Source of the DNA: Alphaproteobacteria bacterium
GTDB lineage: Bacteria; Pseudomonadota; Alphaproteobacteria; Rhizobiales; Devosiaceae
NCBI GenBank assembly: GCA_018828145.1
Contig: JAHJWO010000046.1
Span: 144,264 to 208,263, forward strand
Reading direction: 5' to 3'
Length of the DNA stretch: 64,000 nucleotides
Shown: positions 1 to 10,269 of the stretch, one piece after another
How positions within the stretch are numbered: position 1 is the first letter of the stretch
How the letters are laid out: the number at the start of each line of letters is the position of its first letter
Program-made: the position numbers and the translations under genes
Notes under the pieces: generated by a model
The model's input: the letters and a program-made list of their open reading frames with translations, nothing else
What the model was told of the DNA's origin: nothing
Database searches by the model: none

Positions 1-1
1 C

Positions 2-2026
2 CGATCCTTCGACGAGGTGCTGCAACTGGTCACCGCCCGAGGGAACCGCATCTGGGTCCGCTCGATCGGCGAGGCCGTCCGCGACGACGCCGGAAGCATC
101 GTGGCCCTAGAGGGGGCATTCCAGGACATCTCCCACCTCGTCGCGATGCGCGATGAAGCCAATACGCTCTCCCGTCGCCTGCGGCAGACACTGGAGAGCA
201 TCAGCGATGCCTTCTTCCTGCTGGACAAGGAGTGGCGGTTCTCCTTCCTCAACGGCTAGGCCGAAAGACTCCTGGGGCGCCAGCGGGACGAGCTCGAGGG
301 GCGGACGATCTGGACCGAGTTTCCCCAGGCGATGGGCAGCAGCTTCGAGACCAGCTATCGGGAGGCTGTCCGGGATGGCCATGCCGTGCGGTTCCAGGAG
401 TATTTTCCACCGCTCCAAGCCTGGTTCGACGTCGATGCCTATCCCACACCGGAGGGGCTGGCGGTCTATTTCCGCGACATATCCCGCCGCAAGCGGTCCC
501 AGGAAGAGGTCCGGATCAGCAACGAGCGGTTTCTGCTGGTCGCGCAGGCCACCAATGATGTGATCTGGGACTGGGACCTGGTCGACAGTTCCCTCTGGTG
601 GAACGAAAACTTCAAGACCCTTTTCGGCTACGACGCCGCGGACGTGGAACCGGGCCCTGAAGCGTGGATAAACCGCATCCATCCGGAAGACGCCGACCGG
701 GTCATTGACAGCATCCATGCAGTCATTGACGGCAACGAGAAGTCCTGGGTCAGCGAATACCGCTTCCTGCACCATGACGGGCATGCCCTCACGATCATTG
801 ATCGCGGCTCAGTAATACGCGACGAGAGTGGCAGGGCTATCCGGATGGTTGGCAGCATGCTGGATGTCTCCCCGCAGCGTGAGCTTGAGGGGCGGTTGCG
901 GCAGGCGCAGAAGCTGGAGGCGATGGGCCAGCTCACCGGTGGAATCGCGCATGATTTCAATAACCTCCTGACGGTGATCCTGGGTAGTACCGAGCTGTTA
1001 TGCGACGAACTGGAGAGCGGCCAGCAGCCGTACCTCCTTGCCAAAATGATCGCGACCGCCGCGCAGCGGGGGGCGGACCTGACCAGCCGCCTACTGGCCT
1101 TCGGTCGAAAACAGCCCCTGCAACCGCGACTACTCGACCTGGGCGGCCTCGTCGCCGGCATGGAAGCCATGCTGCATCGAACCCTGGGGGAGCACATCGA
1201 AATCCGGGTCATCCGCCCAGCGATTCCCTGGACCGCCGAGATCGATCCCGCCTTGCTCGAAAGCGCGATCCTCAACCTTGCCATCAACGCCCGTGACGCC
1301 ATGGGCAAGGGCGGCCGCCTGATCATCGAGACCTCCAATGCCACGCTCGATGCCGAGCGGGCCGCGGAGGAGGATATCGCCCCTGGCCAATATGTGGTGC
1401 TGACGGTATCCGACACCGGCCAGGGCATCGCTCCCGACGTCCTTGCCAAGGTCTTCGAGCCCTTTTTCACCACCAAGGAGGCGGGCAAGGGATCGGGTCT
1501 GGGGTTGAGCATGGTCTATGGCTTCGTCAAGCAATCGGGCGGTCATATCCGCATCCGCTCCGAGCTGGGGCACGGAACCACCGTCAGGCTCTATTTCTCG
1601 CGTTCCCTCAAGACCGCCCAGGCTTCGCCGGAGACCACGCCTCGGGGGGCGCCCAAGGGCGGGAACGAGCTGATCCTGGTCGTTGAGGACGATTCCCTGG
1701 TCCGTGCCAACCTCTCGCGCCAGCTCGAGAGACTGGGCTATCGCGTGCTGGAGGCCAATGCAGGCGCCCCCGCCCTAGAACTGCTCGCGGCCGACCCCGA
1801 CGTCACGCTGCTTTTCACGGACATCGTCATGCCCGGAGCCTTGAACGGCGCGGAGTTCGCGAGAAAGGCACTGGAAATCCGTCCCGGCCTCCGTGTGCTA
1901 TTTACCTCCGGTTACACGGAAGACGCCATCACCCATGACGGGCGCCTCGATCCCGGCGTCGAGCTCCTGAGCAAGCCCTATAGCCGGGAGCAACTGGCGA
2001 CCACGTTGCGACGGGTCATGTCATGA
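2..2026 (+). pseudogene. Hybrid PAS-domain sensor histidine kinase, 5'-partial, interrupted by an in-frame TAG
   Basis: This is a two-component sensor kinase with a fused receiver domain, running off the left edge of the window. In one frame from base 2 there are the end of a PAS/PAC domain, a second PAS domain (roughly 180-480), a third PAS domain (about 520-880), a HisKA dimerisation helix with the phospho-acceptor His at 950-952 (GGIAHDFNN), an HATPase domain with the GxGLGLS box near 1490-1510, and a receiver domain with the phospho-acceptor Asp at 1820-1822. A TAG codon at 257-259 breaks the second PAS domain after FLNG. The frame continues without any shift on both sides, so a single base change explains the break. 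Downstream initiation, for example at 332, could still give a truncated kinase-receiver protein. The sensed signal is unknown. Confidence 0.82.
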
Positions 2027-2106
2027 TCAGGCCCTCTAGCGAGGGCAGCGGGCCCATTCTGTGATCGGCACGACCAGCAACGGAATAACGGGAACAATCC
2101 GCAGCC

Positions 2107-2122
2107 GTTGTCTCACGTGATC
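2107..2122. promoter_or_regulatory. Probable LacI-family half-operator upstream of the block 1 regulator
   Basis: The 16 bases match the right arm of the inverted repeat at 3243-3258 at 13 positions, sharing the core TTGTCTCACGT. It lies about 70-85 bases before the regulator start, where autoregulation would place an operator. The match is seen directly; binding is inferred. Confidence 0.5.
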
Positions 2123-2190
2123 AATTGCTGTTGTGGGAATGGCGAGGCCATGTCAGTACCGTCTGAGTGTTGAACGGGATCGAAATCTCC

Positions 2191-3183
2191 ATGCCGGCCA
2201 CCCAACGCGAGGTCGCTCGTCGCGCCAAGACATCACTGAAGACGGTGTCACGCGTCATCAACAACGATCCACTGGTGAACGCGGAAACGCGTGCGCGCAT
2301 CGAAGCCATCATCGCCGAAGTGGGCTACGAGCCCCACCAGGCGGCAAGGATGATGCGCTCGCAGAAGAGCAATATCATCGGGTTTCTCGCCGACGGTGTC
2401 GCAACCTATCCGTCTTCCATCGATCTTGTGCGTGGCGCGCAGGATGTTGCCTGGGAGCGCGGCAAGCAGATGATGCTGTTCAACATCGAGCGCGGCAGGC
2501 CCAGTTCTGCAATGGCGGACAGCCAACTGGCCGCGTTCCGGGCCGAGGCGATCATTTACGCGGCAACGTTTCACCAGCAGGTCGACATCGAACCGACCAG
2601 CGTGCCGCACATCCTGCTCAACTGTTTCGATGGGGGTGGGCGCCACCCCTCAATCCTGCCGGACGATTATCAACTGGCTCGGGACATCACGCGCATCATC
2701 TTCGAGCGCGGCTATCGCAGACCCGTCTTTCTCAACCTCAACACCGACATCGTCGCCAGTCACCTGCGCGGGAAAGGCTTTATCGAAGGCGCCGCCGCGG
2801 CGGGCCTCGACGCGTCCGCCCGCGTCCATATCGCCGTGAAGTCCGCCGCCGGCGCGCCCACCGAGTTCGGCACCCGCCGCATCCTGGCCGACCTGTTCTC
2901 CGGAGGGGATCGGCCCGATCTTGTGCTCTGCGGGCAGGACATCATGGCGATGAATGTCTATTTCGAACTGGCCGAGCTGGGGCTCAAGGTGGGCAAGGAC
3001 GTAGCGGTGGCGAGTTTTGACAATCTCGATCCCATTGCCGGCCTGTTGCAGCCAGGTCTCTCCACCATGGAACTGCCTTATTACGAGATGGGCAGAGCCG
3101 CGATGAACCTGGCAATCGATGGGGCGACGCATAATCAAGTGCTTCGTCTCAAAGGCAAATTCATCGAGCGAAGCTCCCTCTAG
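2191..3183 (+). CDS. LacI-family transcriptional regulator of the fructan/sucrose operon
   Basis: This 330-residue regulator has an N-terminal helix-turn-helix (TQREVARRAKTSLKTVSRVIN) followed by a periplasmic-binding-protein-like effector domain, the standard LacI layout and length. The ATG at 2191 is chosen because it puts the HTH at the usual distance from the N terminus. A GTG at 2167 would add eight unconserved residues. The gene is followed by a 111-base gap carrying a perfect inverted repeat and then the binding-protein gene on the same strand. By family and position it should repress, and be induced by a sugar for, the ABC/GH32 genes at 3295-10096. The effector cannot be read from the sequence. 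Confidence 0.9.
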   Translation: MPATQREVARRAKTSLKTVSRVINNDPLVNAETRARIEAIIAEVGYEPHQAARMMRSQKSNIIGFLADGVATYPSSIDLVRGAQDVAWERGKQMMLFNIERGRPSSAMADSQLAAFRAEAIIYAATFHQQVDIEPTSVPHILLNCFDGGGRHPSILPDDYQLARDITRIIFERGYRRPVFLNLNTDIVASHLRGKGFIEGAAAAGLDASARVHIAVKSAAGAPTEFGTRRILADLFSGGDRPDLVLCGQDIMAMNVYFELAELGLKVGKDVAVASFDNLDPIAGLLQPGLSTMELPYYEMGRAAMNLAIDGATHNQVLRLKGKFIERSSL

Positions 3184-3213
3184 CCTCCGATTTTGCACAG
3201 CAGCCATGCGCTA

Positions 3214-3259
3214 TTGACAACGTGAGACAATCTGCTCTAGCAATTGTCTCACGTTGTCA
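3214..3259 (+). promoter_or_regulatory. Promoter with perfect 17-bp inverted-repeat operator
   Basis: TGACAACGTGAGACAAT at 3215-3231 is the exact reverse complement of 3243-3259, with 11 bases between the arms. A TTGACA -35 box at 3214-3219 overlaps the left arm. The -10 is weak (TAGCAA-like at 3238-3243, spacer 18) and falls between the arms. Each arm also contains GACAA twice at 10-base spacing. The arrangement fits a repressor that covers the promoter of the gene at 3295, most simply the LacI protein encoded just upstream. Confidence 0.75.
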
Positions 3260-3294
3260 TAAGGCGACAAACTGCAATTGGGAGGAGAAATACC

Positions 3295-4572
3295 ATGAAG
3301 CAAACTCTCTATGCCGGGGTGGCCCTGGCCGCATGCCTGACGTCTTCGCATGCCCTGGCCGGTCAGCTCACGGCCTGGGTAATCGATGGCGAGAGCGAGA
3401 AGCCCTACTTCACGCAGCTCGAAGAGACGTTCAACGCCAAGTATGGCGCGCAGGGAACCACGCTCGATGTCGTGCCGATCCCGAGCTACAATGAGGCCAT
3501 CCAGGCCGCGACGCTCGCCAACGACCTGCCCGACATCATCATGCTCGATGGTCCCAACATGGCCAGCGTCGCCTGGGCCGGCACGATCCAGCCGATCGGC
3601 GATTTGATCGATCCTGAAATCGTGGCCGACCTGCTGCCCGCCATCAAGGACCAGGGGACCTATGGCCCGGCCGGCGAATTCTACTTCGTCAGCCCCTATG
3701 ATTCCGGCACTATCCTTTGGGGCAACAAGGCACTTCTCGAGAAGGCCGGCGTCCGTATCCCGACCACCGTCGAGGATGCCTGGACACGCGAGGAGATGCG
3801 CGACGCGCTGGAGAAGCTCGCCGCCCTGCCCGAGGTCGAATGGCCGCTGGACGTCAAGATGAACTACGGCGCCGGCGAGTGGATGACCTACGGCTTCTCG
3901 CCGCTGGCCCAGTCCAATGGCGGCGACATCATCGACCGCACCACCTGGGTGGCCGAAGGCACGATCAATTCGGCGGCTAATGTCGAGACGCTGACGGAGA
4001 TCCAGACCTGGAACAAGAACGAGTGGATCGTTCCGGCCAGCGCTGGCGACAACAAGTTCTACGGCGAAAAGACTGCGGCCCTGTCATGGGTCGGCAACTG
4101 GATGTGGCCCGCCCATCGCGAAGGGCTCGGTGACGATCTCGTGCTGATCCCGCCGCCCAATTTCGGTGCTGCCGGACCTGTCTCGGCTAATGGCGGCTGG
4201 GGCTGGGCCGTGCCGACGAGCTCGACCAACCTCGAGGACGTCAAGCTGTTCCTCAACTACGCCATGTCGAGCGAGCAGGTCGCCGCCTATGCCGATACGA
4301 CCGGCTATGTGCCCTCCCGCACCTCGGCCATCCCGCTCTCGGCCACCTATGGCGAGGGCGGTGAAGGCGAGATTTTCGCCAAGCTCGCCGACTGTTGCGC
4401 CGTGGTGCGCCCGGTGCATCCGGCCTATCCGGTGATCACCTCGGCCTGGTCGCAGGCCGTCGTCAACATTCTCTCCGGCGATGTCGACGTGAAGGCCGAA
4501 CTCGATCGCGCGGCACAGACCATCGATCAGGACATTGCCGACAACGACGGCTACCCGCCCTTCGGCGAGTAA
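3295..4572 (+). CDS. Sugar ABC transporter substrate-binding protein
   Basis: This 425-residue family 1 (MalE/UgpB-like) solute-binding protein has a clear Sec signal peptide (MKQTLYAGVALAACLTSSHALAG), so it acts in the periplasm. The ATG at 3295 has a strong GGAGGAG ribosome site at 3281-3287; an in-frame ATG at 3244 lies inside the operator and is unlikely. It delivers ligand to the permeases at 4642 and 5526. The two GH32-type enzymes in the operon make a fructose-containing oligosaccharide such as sucrose, inulo- or levan-oligosaccharide the likely cargo, but the ligand is an inference. A stable hairpin follows the stop codon. Confidence 0.9.
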   Translation: MKQTLYAGVALAACLTSSHALAGQLTAWVIDGESEKPYFTQLEETFNAKYGAQGTTLDVVPIPSYNEAIQAATLANDLPDIIMLDGPNMASVAWAGTIQPIGDLIDPEIVADLLPAIKDQGTYGPAGEFYFVSPYDSGTILWGNKALLEKAGVRIPTTVEDAWTREEMRDALEKLAALPEVEWPLDVKMNYGAGEWMTYGFSPLAQSNGGDIIDRTTWVAEGTINSAANVETLTEIQTWNKNEWIVPASAGDNKFYGEKTAALSWVGNWMWPAHREGLGDDLVLIPPPNFGAAGPVSANGGWGWAVPTSSTNLEDVKLFLNYAMSSEQVAAYADTTGYVPSRTSAIPLSATYGEGGEGEIFAKLADCCAVVRPVHPAYPVITSAWSQAVVNILSGDVDVKAELDRAAQTIDQDIADNDGYPPFGE

Positions 4573-4578
4573 CCCAGC

Positions 4579-4604
4579 GGGACGCGGCGCCATCGCCGCG
4601 TCCC
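4579..4604 (+). terminator. Stem-loop between binding-protein and permease genes
   Basis: GGGACGCGGCG at 4579-4589 pairs perfectly with 4594-4604 around a four-base loop. No T-run follows. It is probably a partial terminator or 3'-end stabiliser of the kind often found after binding-protein genes, which keeps binding protein in excess over permease. Confidence 0.6.
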
Positions 4605-4641
4605 ATTCGTCCAGACGCAAAGTCGGACCGGAGGAGCCCCC

Positions 4642-5529
4642 ATGTCGATCAAGTCCCGCAGCCAGCGCCAGGAACTGGCCATGCTCCTGCCCGCCGTGAT
4701 CTTTCTCATCGCGCTGATCGTGGTGCCATTCGCGCTCTCGATCTGGTTCTCCTTCACCGACCAGCGACTGGTGCCCCGTCCGATCCCCACCAAGGTGATC
4801 GGCTTCACCAATTACCTCCGCATGTTCGATGATCCGCTGTTCTGGCAGGCAATCTGGAACACGGTCCTGTTCGCGCTGCTGGTCGTGCCGTTCCAGCTCG
4901 CCATATCCCTGGGTGCCGCACTGATCCTCAATGCCGCAATTCCCTTCCGCAGCGTGTTCCGAGCGATTGCCATCCTGCCGCTACTGCTGCCGATGACCGT
5001 TATCGTCGCCATCTGGGCGGTACTGTTCCGCATCCCCAATGGCCCGCTTAATGCGGCCTACCAATGGTTTGCGGGGTCGGGGAACTATGTCGACTGGATC
5101 GGCAACCCTTCCACCGCCATGGTTTCGATCGTCGTGCTCTCGGCCTGGGCCACGTTCCCCTACCAGATGCTGATCTACCTCGCGGGCCTCCAGGACATTC
5201 CCCAGGACCTCTATGAGGCCGCCAAACTGGACGGCGCCAAGAGCTGGCAGCGGTTCCGCTATGTCACCTGGCCCGGGCTGCGCAACGTCAACATCTTCCT
5301 GCTCATCATCACCACCATCGGGGCGCTCAAGCTGTTCACCCAGGTCAATATCCTGACCAAGGGCGGACCCAACGGGGCGACGACGACCATCATCCAGTAC
5401 CTGTTCCAACAGGGCTACGCGACCCAGAAGGTCGGCTATGCCTCGGCCGTGGCGGTGTTCTTCTTCCTGGCCGTCACCGCCATCGCCCTGCTGCAGCGCA
5501 GGTTCCTCAAGAACGAGGGAGAGGCGTGA
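4642..5529 (+). CDS. Sugar ABC transporter permease, MalF type
   Basis: The 295-residue protein has about six membrane helices and the conserved inner-membrane permease loop EAAKLDGAKSWQRFRYVTWPGL (near residues 193-214), which docks onto the ATPase. The ATG follows GGAGGAG at 4630-4636. It overlaps the next permease gene by four bases (ATGA at 5526-5529), a sign of translational coupling. It forms the membrane channel with the 5526-6377 product and is powered by the ATPase encoded at 9095. Confidence 0.92.
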   Translation: MSIKSRSQRQELAMLLPAVIFLIALIVVPFALSIWFSFTDQRLVPRPIPTKVIGFTNYLRMFDDPLFWQAIWNTVLFALLVVPFQLAISLGAALILNAAIPFRSVFRAIAILPLLLPMTVIVAIWAVLFRIPNGPLNAAYQWFAGSGNYVDWIGNPSTAMVSIVVLSAWATFPYQMLIYLAGLQDIPQDLYEAAKLDGAKSWQRFRYVTWPGLRNVNIFLLIITTIGALKLFTQVNILTKGGPNGATTTIIQYLFQQGYATQKVGYASAVAVFFFLAVTAIALLQRRFLKNEGEA

Positions 5530-6377
5530 TGACCACGTTACGCATTCCGCGCGGCGCCGTGCTGCCGCTGCTCTTTGCCGGCATTCTGGCTCTGGGCGTG
5601 CTTCTGCCGCTGCTGATGATGGTGACCATCAGCCTCAATCCCAACGAGCAGGACATCATGGTGTCCATGGGCTCGATCCGCTCCTTCATTCCCCAGGTCT
5701 TCTCGCTTGAGAACTATGTGCAGGTGTGGACCGATCCCGTGCATCCGTTTCCCCGCTATCTGTGGAACACGCTGCTGATCACCGGATCAACGCTGTTGCT
5801 GTCGATCCTCTTCAATTCCATGGCGGCATTCGTTCTGGCGCAGGGCACGCTCAAGGTGCGCAAGCTGGTCATGATCCTGATCCTGGCGACCCTCGCCGTC
5901 CCCGGCGAAAGCTTGGTGCTGCCGCAGCTCATGCTGGCGAGCTGGGCAGGACTGATCGACAGCTATCAGGTGCAGATCATTCCCGGCGTCGCCAACGCCA
6001 TGTCCATATTCCTCTTCTACCAATTCTTCTCGCGCCTGCCCAAGGAGCTGATCGAGGCGGCGCGGATCGACGGTTTTTCGTTCTTCCAGATCTACCGCTA
6101 CGTCGCCATGCCGCTATCCAAGCCGGTGATCTCGGCGATTGCCGTGCTGCAGTTCCTCGAAATCTGGAATGCTTATCTCTGGCCGGTCATGGTCACGCGC
6201 GGGCCGGAATACCGGCCGCTCTCGGTGGCGATGTCCGCCTATTTCGGCACCAACCAGGCTGCCTGGGGCAACATCATGGCCTTCGCGGTTTCGATGGCCA
6301 TACCCGTCATTCTTTTCTTCCTCATCATGCAGCGCCAGTTCATCGCTTCGGTGATGAGCTCGGGTGTCAAAGGTTAG
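5526..6377 (+). CDS. Sugar ABC transporter permease, MalG type
   Basis: The 283-residue partner permease has about six membrane helices and the EAA loop (IEAARIDGFSFFQIYRYVAMPLSKP, about residues 176-200). Its start codon overlaps the preceding stop. MalG-type permeases pair with a MalF-type subunit and share an ATPase. The gene is followed after six bases by the GH32 gene, so import and hydrolysis genes are in one transcript. Confidence 0.92.
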   Translation: MMTTLRIPRGAVLPLLFAGILALGVLLPLLMMVTISLNPNEQDIMVSMGSIRSFIPQVFSLENYVQVWTDPVHPFPRYLWNTLLITGSTLLLSILFNSMAAFVLAQGTLKVRKLVMILILATLAVPGESLVLPQLMLASWAGLIDSYQVQIIPGVANAMSIFLFYQFFSRLPKELIEAARIDGFSFFQIYRYVAMPLSKPVISAIAVLQFLEIWNAYLWPVMVTRGPEYRPLSVAMSAYFGTNQAAWGNIMAFAVSMAIPVILFFLIMQRQFIASVMSSGVKG

Positions 6378-6383
6378 TCCGCC

Positions 6384-7712
6384 GTGTCCGAAAAATTCCG
6401 TCCAAAGTTCCACTTCGCGCCGCGCGCCGGCTGGATGAACGATCCAAACGGCATGATCCGGGTCGATGGCGCCTATCACCTGTTCTTTCAGCATGATCCG
6501 GACAGCACGCTGCATGGGCCGATGCATTGGGGCCACGCCCGCAGCACCGACCTGGTCAACTGGGAAGAACTTCCGGTGGCGCTCTATCCAACCGAACTGG
6601 GCACCTGCTTTTCCGGCAGCGCGATCGAGACAGGCAATGGCGAATTGAAGCTGTTCTATACCGCGCATCAGAGGCACGGCGACCGGGACTTCCAGACGCA
6701 GTGCCTGGTGCATGCCGACCGGGCTCTGACCACCTTCGCCTTGGAACCGGGCAATCCTGTCGTCGCCAATCCGGGGATCGAGTGCTTCCGGGATCCCAAA
6801 GTGATCTGGCATGCGGGCACCGCCCGCTGGATCATGGCTGTGACCCAGGGCCAGAGCATCGGCTTTTACTCTTCGACGGACCTGATCGACTGGACCTTCG
6901 AAAGCGCCTTCGGCGAGACAGACGGTCGGCACAGCGACGGTCCGTGGGAATGCCCCGACCTCGTCGCCATGCGGGCTCCAGATGGATCCGAACACTGGAT
7001 CCTGCTGGTCGGTATCGGCTCCGGCGCCTATGGCCATGGTTCGGGCGGCCAGTATTTCCTCGGCCAGTTCGATGGCCACCGCTTCGTCAATGCCAATACG
7101 CCCGAGACAGAGCTGTGGCTCGACTACGGGCGAGACTCCTATGCCGCCCAGACCTTCTTCGACCGAATGGGCGCTGCGCCGGTCAGCATCGCCTGGGCCA
7201 GCAACTGGACCTATGCCCGCGCTACCCCAACCCAAGCCTTTCGGGGCGTCATGTCCCTGCCTAAGGAGATGCACCTCGTCGAGACGGCACAAGGTCTCCG
7301 CCTTGCCCAGCGCGTTCCGGCGTCCGTGAAACAGGCATTTGCGGCGCTCGCCGGGCCGACCGGCACCTATCGGCAGGATATCGCAGTCGATCTGGCCATC
7401 GGCCAGCAGGCCGCCATCGCCCTGTTTGGCGAGCGGGCGCCCCATTTCATTGTGCAGCGAATATCCGGCGCCAGCGCGACCATCAGGACCATCCGTGCCG
7501 GTGTTACCGGCATGCCCGACTTCGCGCACGACTATACCGTCGATCTTGCCTATCCCGCCGAGGGACCGCTAGCGCTCGAACTCTATGTTGATCGCGGCCT
7601 GGTCGAACTGGGGTCAAGCGATGGACTGGTCTGGATCACCAACCTGTTCTTCCCCGAACATCCGGCCGGCGAGGTTGCGATCGTGACCCGGGAAGAGACG
7701 GAAAATGCCTAG
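6384..7712 (+). CDS. Glycoside hydrolase family 32 protein (sucrose/fructan hydrolase type), cytoplasmic
   Basis: This 442-residue enzyme has all three GH32 landmarks: WMNDPNG with nucleophile Asp20, FRDP with Asp137 as transition-state stabiliser, and WECPDL with acid/base Glu189. It has the five-bladed propeller followed by a C-terminal beta-sandwich (about 310-440). There is no signal peptide, so it should cleave beta-fructosides after import. The start is GTG at 6384; no better ATG precedes Asp20. It overlaps the next gene by eight bases. GH32 covers sucrose, sucrose-6-phosphate and fructan hydrolysis. An ABC importer delivers unphosphorylated sugar, so a sucrose-6-phosphate role is less likely. 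Confidence 0.92.
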   Translation: MSEKFRPKFHFAPRAGWMNDPNGMIRVDGAYHLFFQHDPDSTLHGPMHWGHARSTDLVNWEELPVALYPTELGTCFSGSAIETGNGELKLFYTAHQRHGDRDFQTQCLVHADRALTTFALEPGNPVVANPGIECFRDPKVIWHAGTARWIMAVTQGQSIGFYSSTDLIDWTFESAFGETDGRHSDGPWECPDLVAMRAPDGSEHWILLVGIGSGAYGHGSGGQYFLGQFDGHRFVNANTPETELWLDYGRDSYAAQTFFDRMGAAPVSIAWASNWTYARATPTQAFRGVMSLPKEMHLVETAQGLRLAQRVPASVKQAFAALAGPTGTYRQDIAVDLAIGQQAAIALFGERAPHFIVQRISGASATIRTIRAGVTGMPDFAHDYTVDLAYPAEGPLALELYVDRGLVELGSSDGLVWITNLFFPEHPAGEVAIVTREETENA

Positions 7713-9094
7713 GGCGAAGGTCCGGTTGATCGCGGCACTGCTCGCCACGACCCTATTTGGCCCAGCCGGCCATGGGCAGCAGGCGGTCTACTTTGCCGGC
7801 GAAACGGCGGGGGTGGGCGACCCCAACCCCTATGCGGAGGACGGCGTCTATTCGGTGTTCTACCTGCAGAACAAGGGGCGCCATCCCTGGTGGCTGACCC
7901 AAACAACTGATCTCTCCAGCTATTCCGCGCCTGTCGAAGTCATTCCGGTGGGCGAGCCTGGCGCGCCAGACTACTGGACGGGCTCGGGCAGCGTGGTGCG
8001 CGCCGACGACGGGCAGTACCACATCTTCTATACCGGCCATGACCCTGAGGCGCAGCCCAAGGAAGTCACCATGCATGCCACTGCGTCCGCCCTGGACGGC
8101 CCGTGGCAAAAGCATGAGGCGAACACCTTTTCGGGCCTGCCGACATACGACGAATGGGACTTTCGCGACCCCTTCGTGTTCTGGAATTCCGAGGCAGAAG
8201 CCTGGTGGATGCTGATGACCACCCGCCACGAGGGCAAGGCAGCCGTCGGCCTCTACACGTCGCCCGATCTCGAAAACTGGGTGGCGGATGCTCCAATCTA
8301 CAGCGAGGTCTCAGACCTCAACCTGGAGGTACCAGACCTGTTCCCGGTGGGCGACGACTGGTTCCTGCTCTATTCGGACCAGCGCGGCGATTCCCGGCAG
8401 GTCCGCTATCTGAGCGCCGCCAGCAGCGATGGCCCCTATGCCTACGGCCCATTCGACGCCCTGGACGGCAAGGCGTTCTATGCCGGCAAATCCGCCGGAG
8501 GCGAGGATGAGCGGCTGCTGTTCGGCTGGGTGCCACACAAGCAGCTGCGCAAGGACGCCATGGACTTCGTCTGGGGCGGGGACCTCGTGGTGCATGAACT
8601 GGAGCGCACCGGCGACGGAACGCTTGGCGTGCACCTGCCCGACATGATCCGCTCCCAGTTCGACAGCGAACGGCAGGCGATCGGACCTGATGAAGCCGAC
8701 CTCGGCCTGGCCGATACGCCCCTGCTGATCACGGCTTCGCTCGACATCGCCGAGGGTGACCATTTCGGCATTGCGCTGACCGCTGCCAATAGCGGCCGTG
8801 TCAGCTCCATCGAGCTGGATGATGCCCGCGGCGTGGCCAGCTTCCTCTACAACGGGGACACCAACTTTGCGCCCTCGGTGCGCTATCCCGTGCCCGAGGA
8901 CGGCCAGTATCGGCTCGATCTCGTCATCGATCCCGTGCTGGGGCTCGGCATCCTCTACATCAACGATTTCCGCGCGCTGAGCTTCCGCTACTACAAGGTC
9001 GGCGCCGCCGATCTGTCCCTATTCTCCGACACCGGGTTTACCGCGCTTGAGGGCACGGTCTTCACCCGCAGTCGCGACACCGAGGAGGCCAACA

Positions 9095-9102
<8 letters not shown>
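7705..9102 (+). CDS. Exported GH32-like (clan GH-J) protein with divergent active-site motif
   Basis: The 465-residue protein opens with a signal peptide (hydrophobic stretch about residues 8-20, then GHGQQ), so it works in the periplasm or outside. The propeller keeps the three acidic positions expected for clan GH-J: GDPNP with Asp39, WDFRDP with Asp155, and LEVPDL with Glu208. The usual WMNDPNG is replaced by GVGDPNP, so substrate preference may differ from the upstream enzyme. A C-terminal sandwich follows (about 330-455). It overlaps both neighbours by eight bases, so it belongs to the operon. It probably trims a fructan outside the cytoplasm before uptake; fructosyl transfer is also possible. 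Confidence 0.78.
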
Positions 9103-10096
<994 letters not shown>

Positions 10097-10269
10097 GCCA
10101 AAATAGCAGGGCGCCGGCTCATCGCTTGCATCCGCGAGACGCTGGAAGTCTGCTGGCGCCCCTGCCCTGCCGGGCGGCGTGGCGCCCCTTCGGCCGCACG
10201 ATCAACATCCGCTATTCCCAAAGCGGACAGGGCGGATCACGCAGCAGGCTCGATCGACTATCCTCCAAT

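Noticed and set aside
3244..3294. Upstream ATG start for the block 1 binding protein
   Set aside because: It lies inside the inverted-repeat operator and would bury the signal peptide. ATG 3295 has GGAGGAG.
6384..7712. Sucrose-6-phosphate hydrolase
   Set aside because: The importer is an ABC system that delivers unphosphorylated sugar and no PTS sugar component is encoded here.
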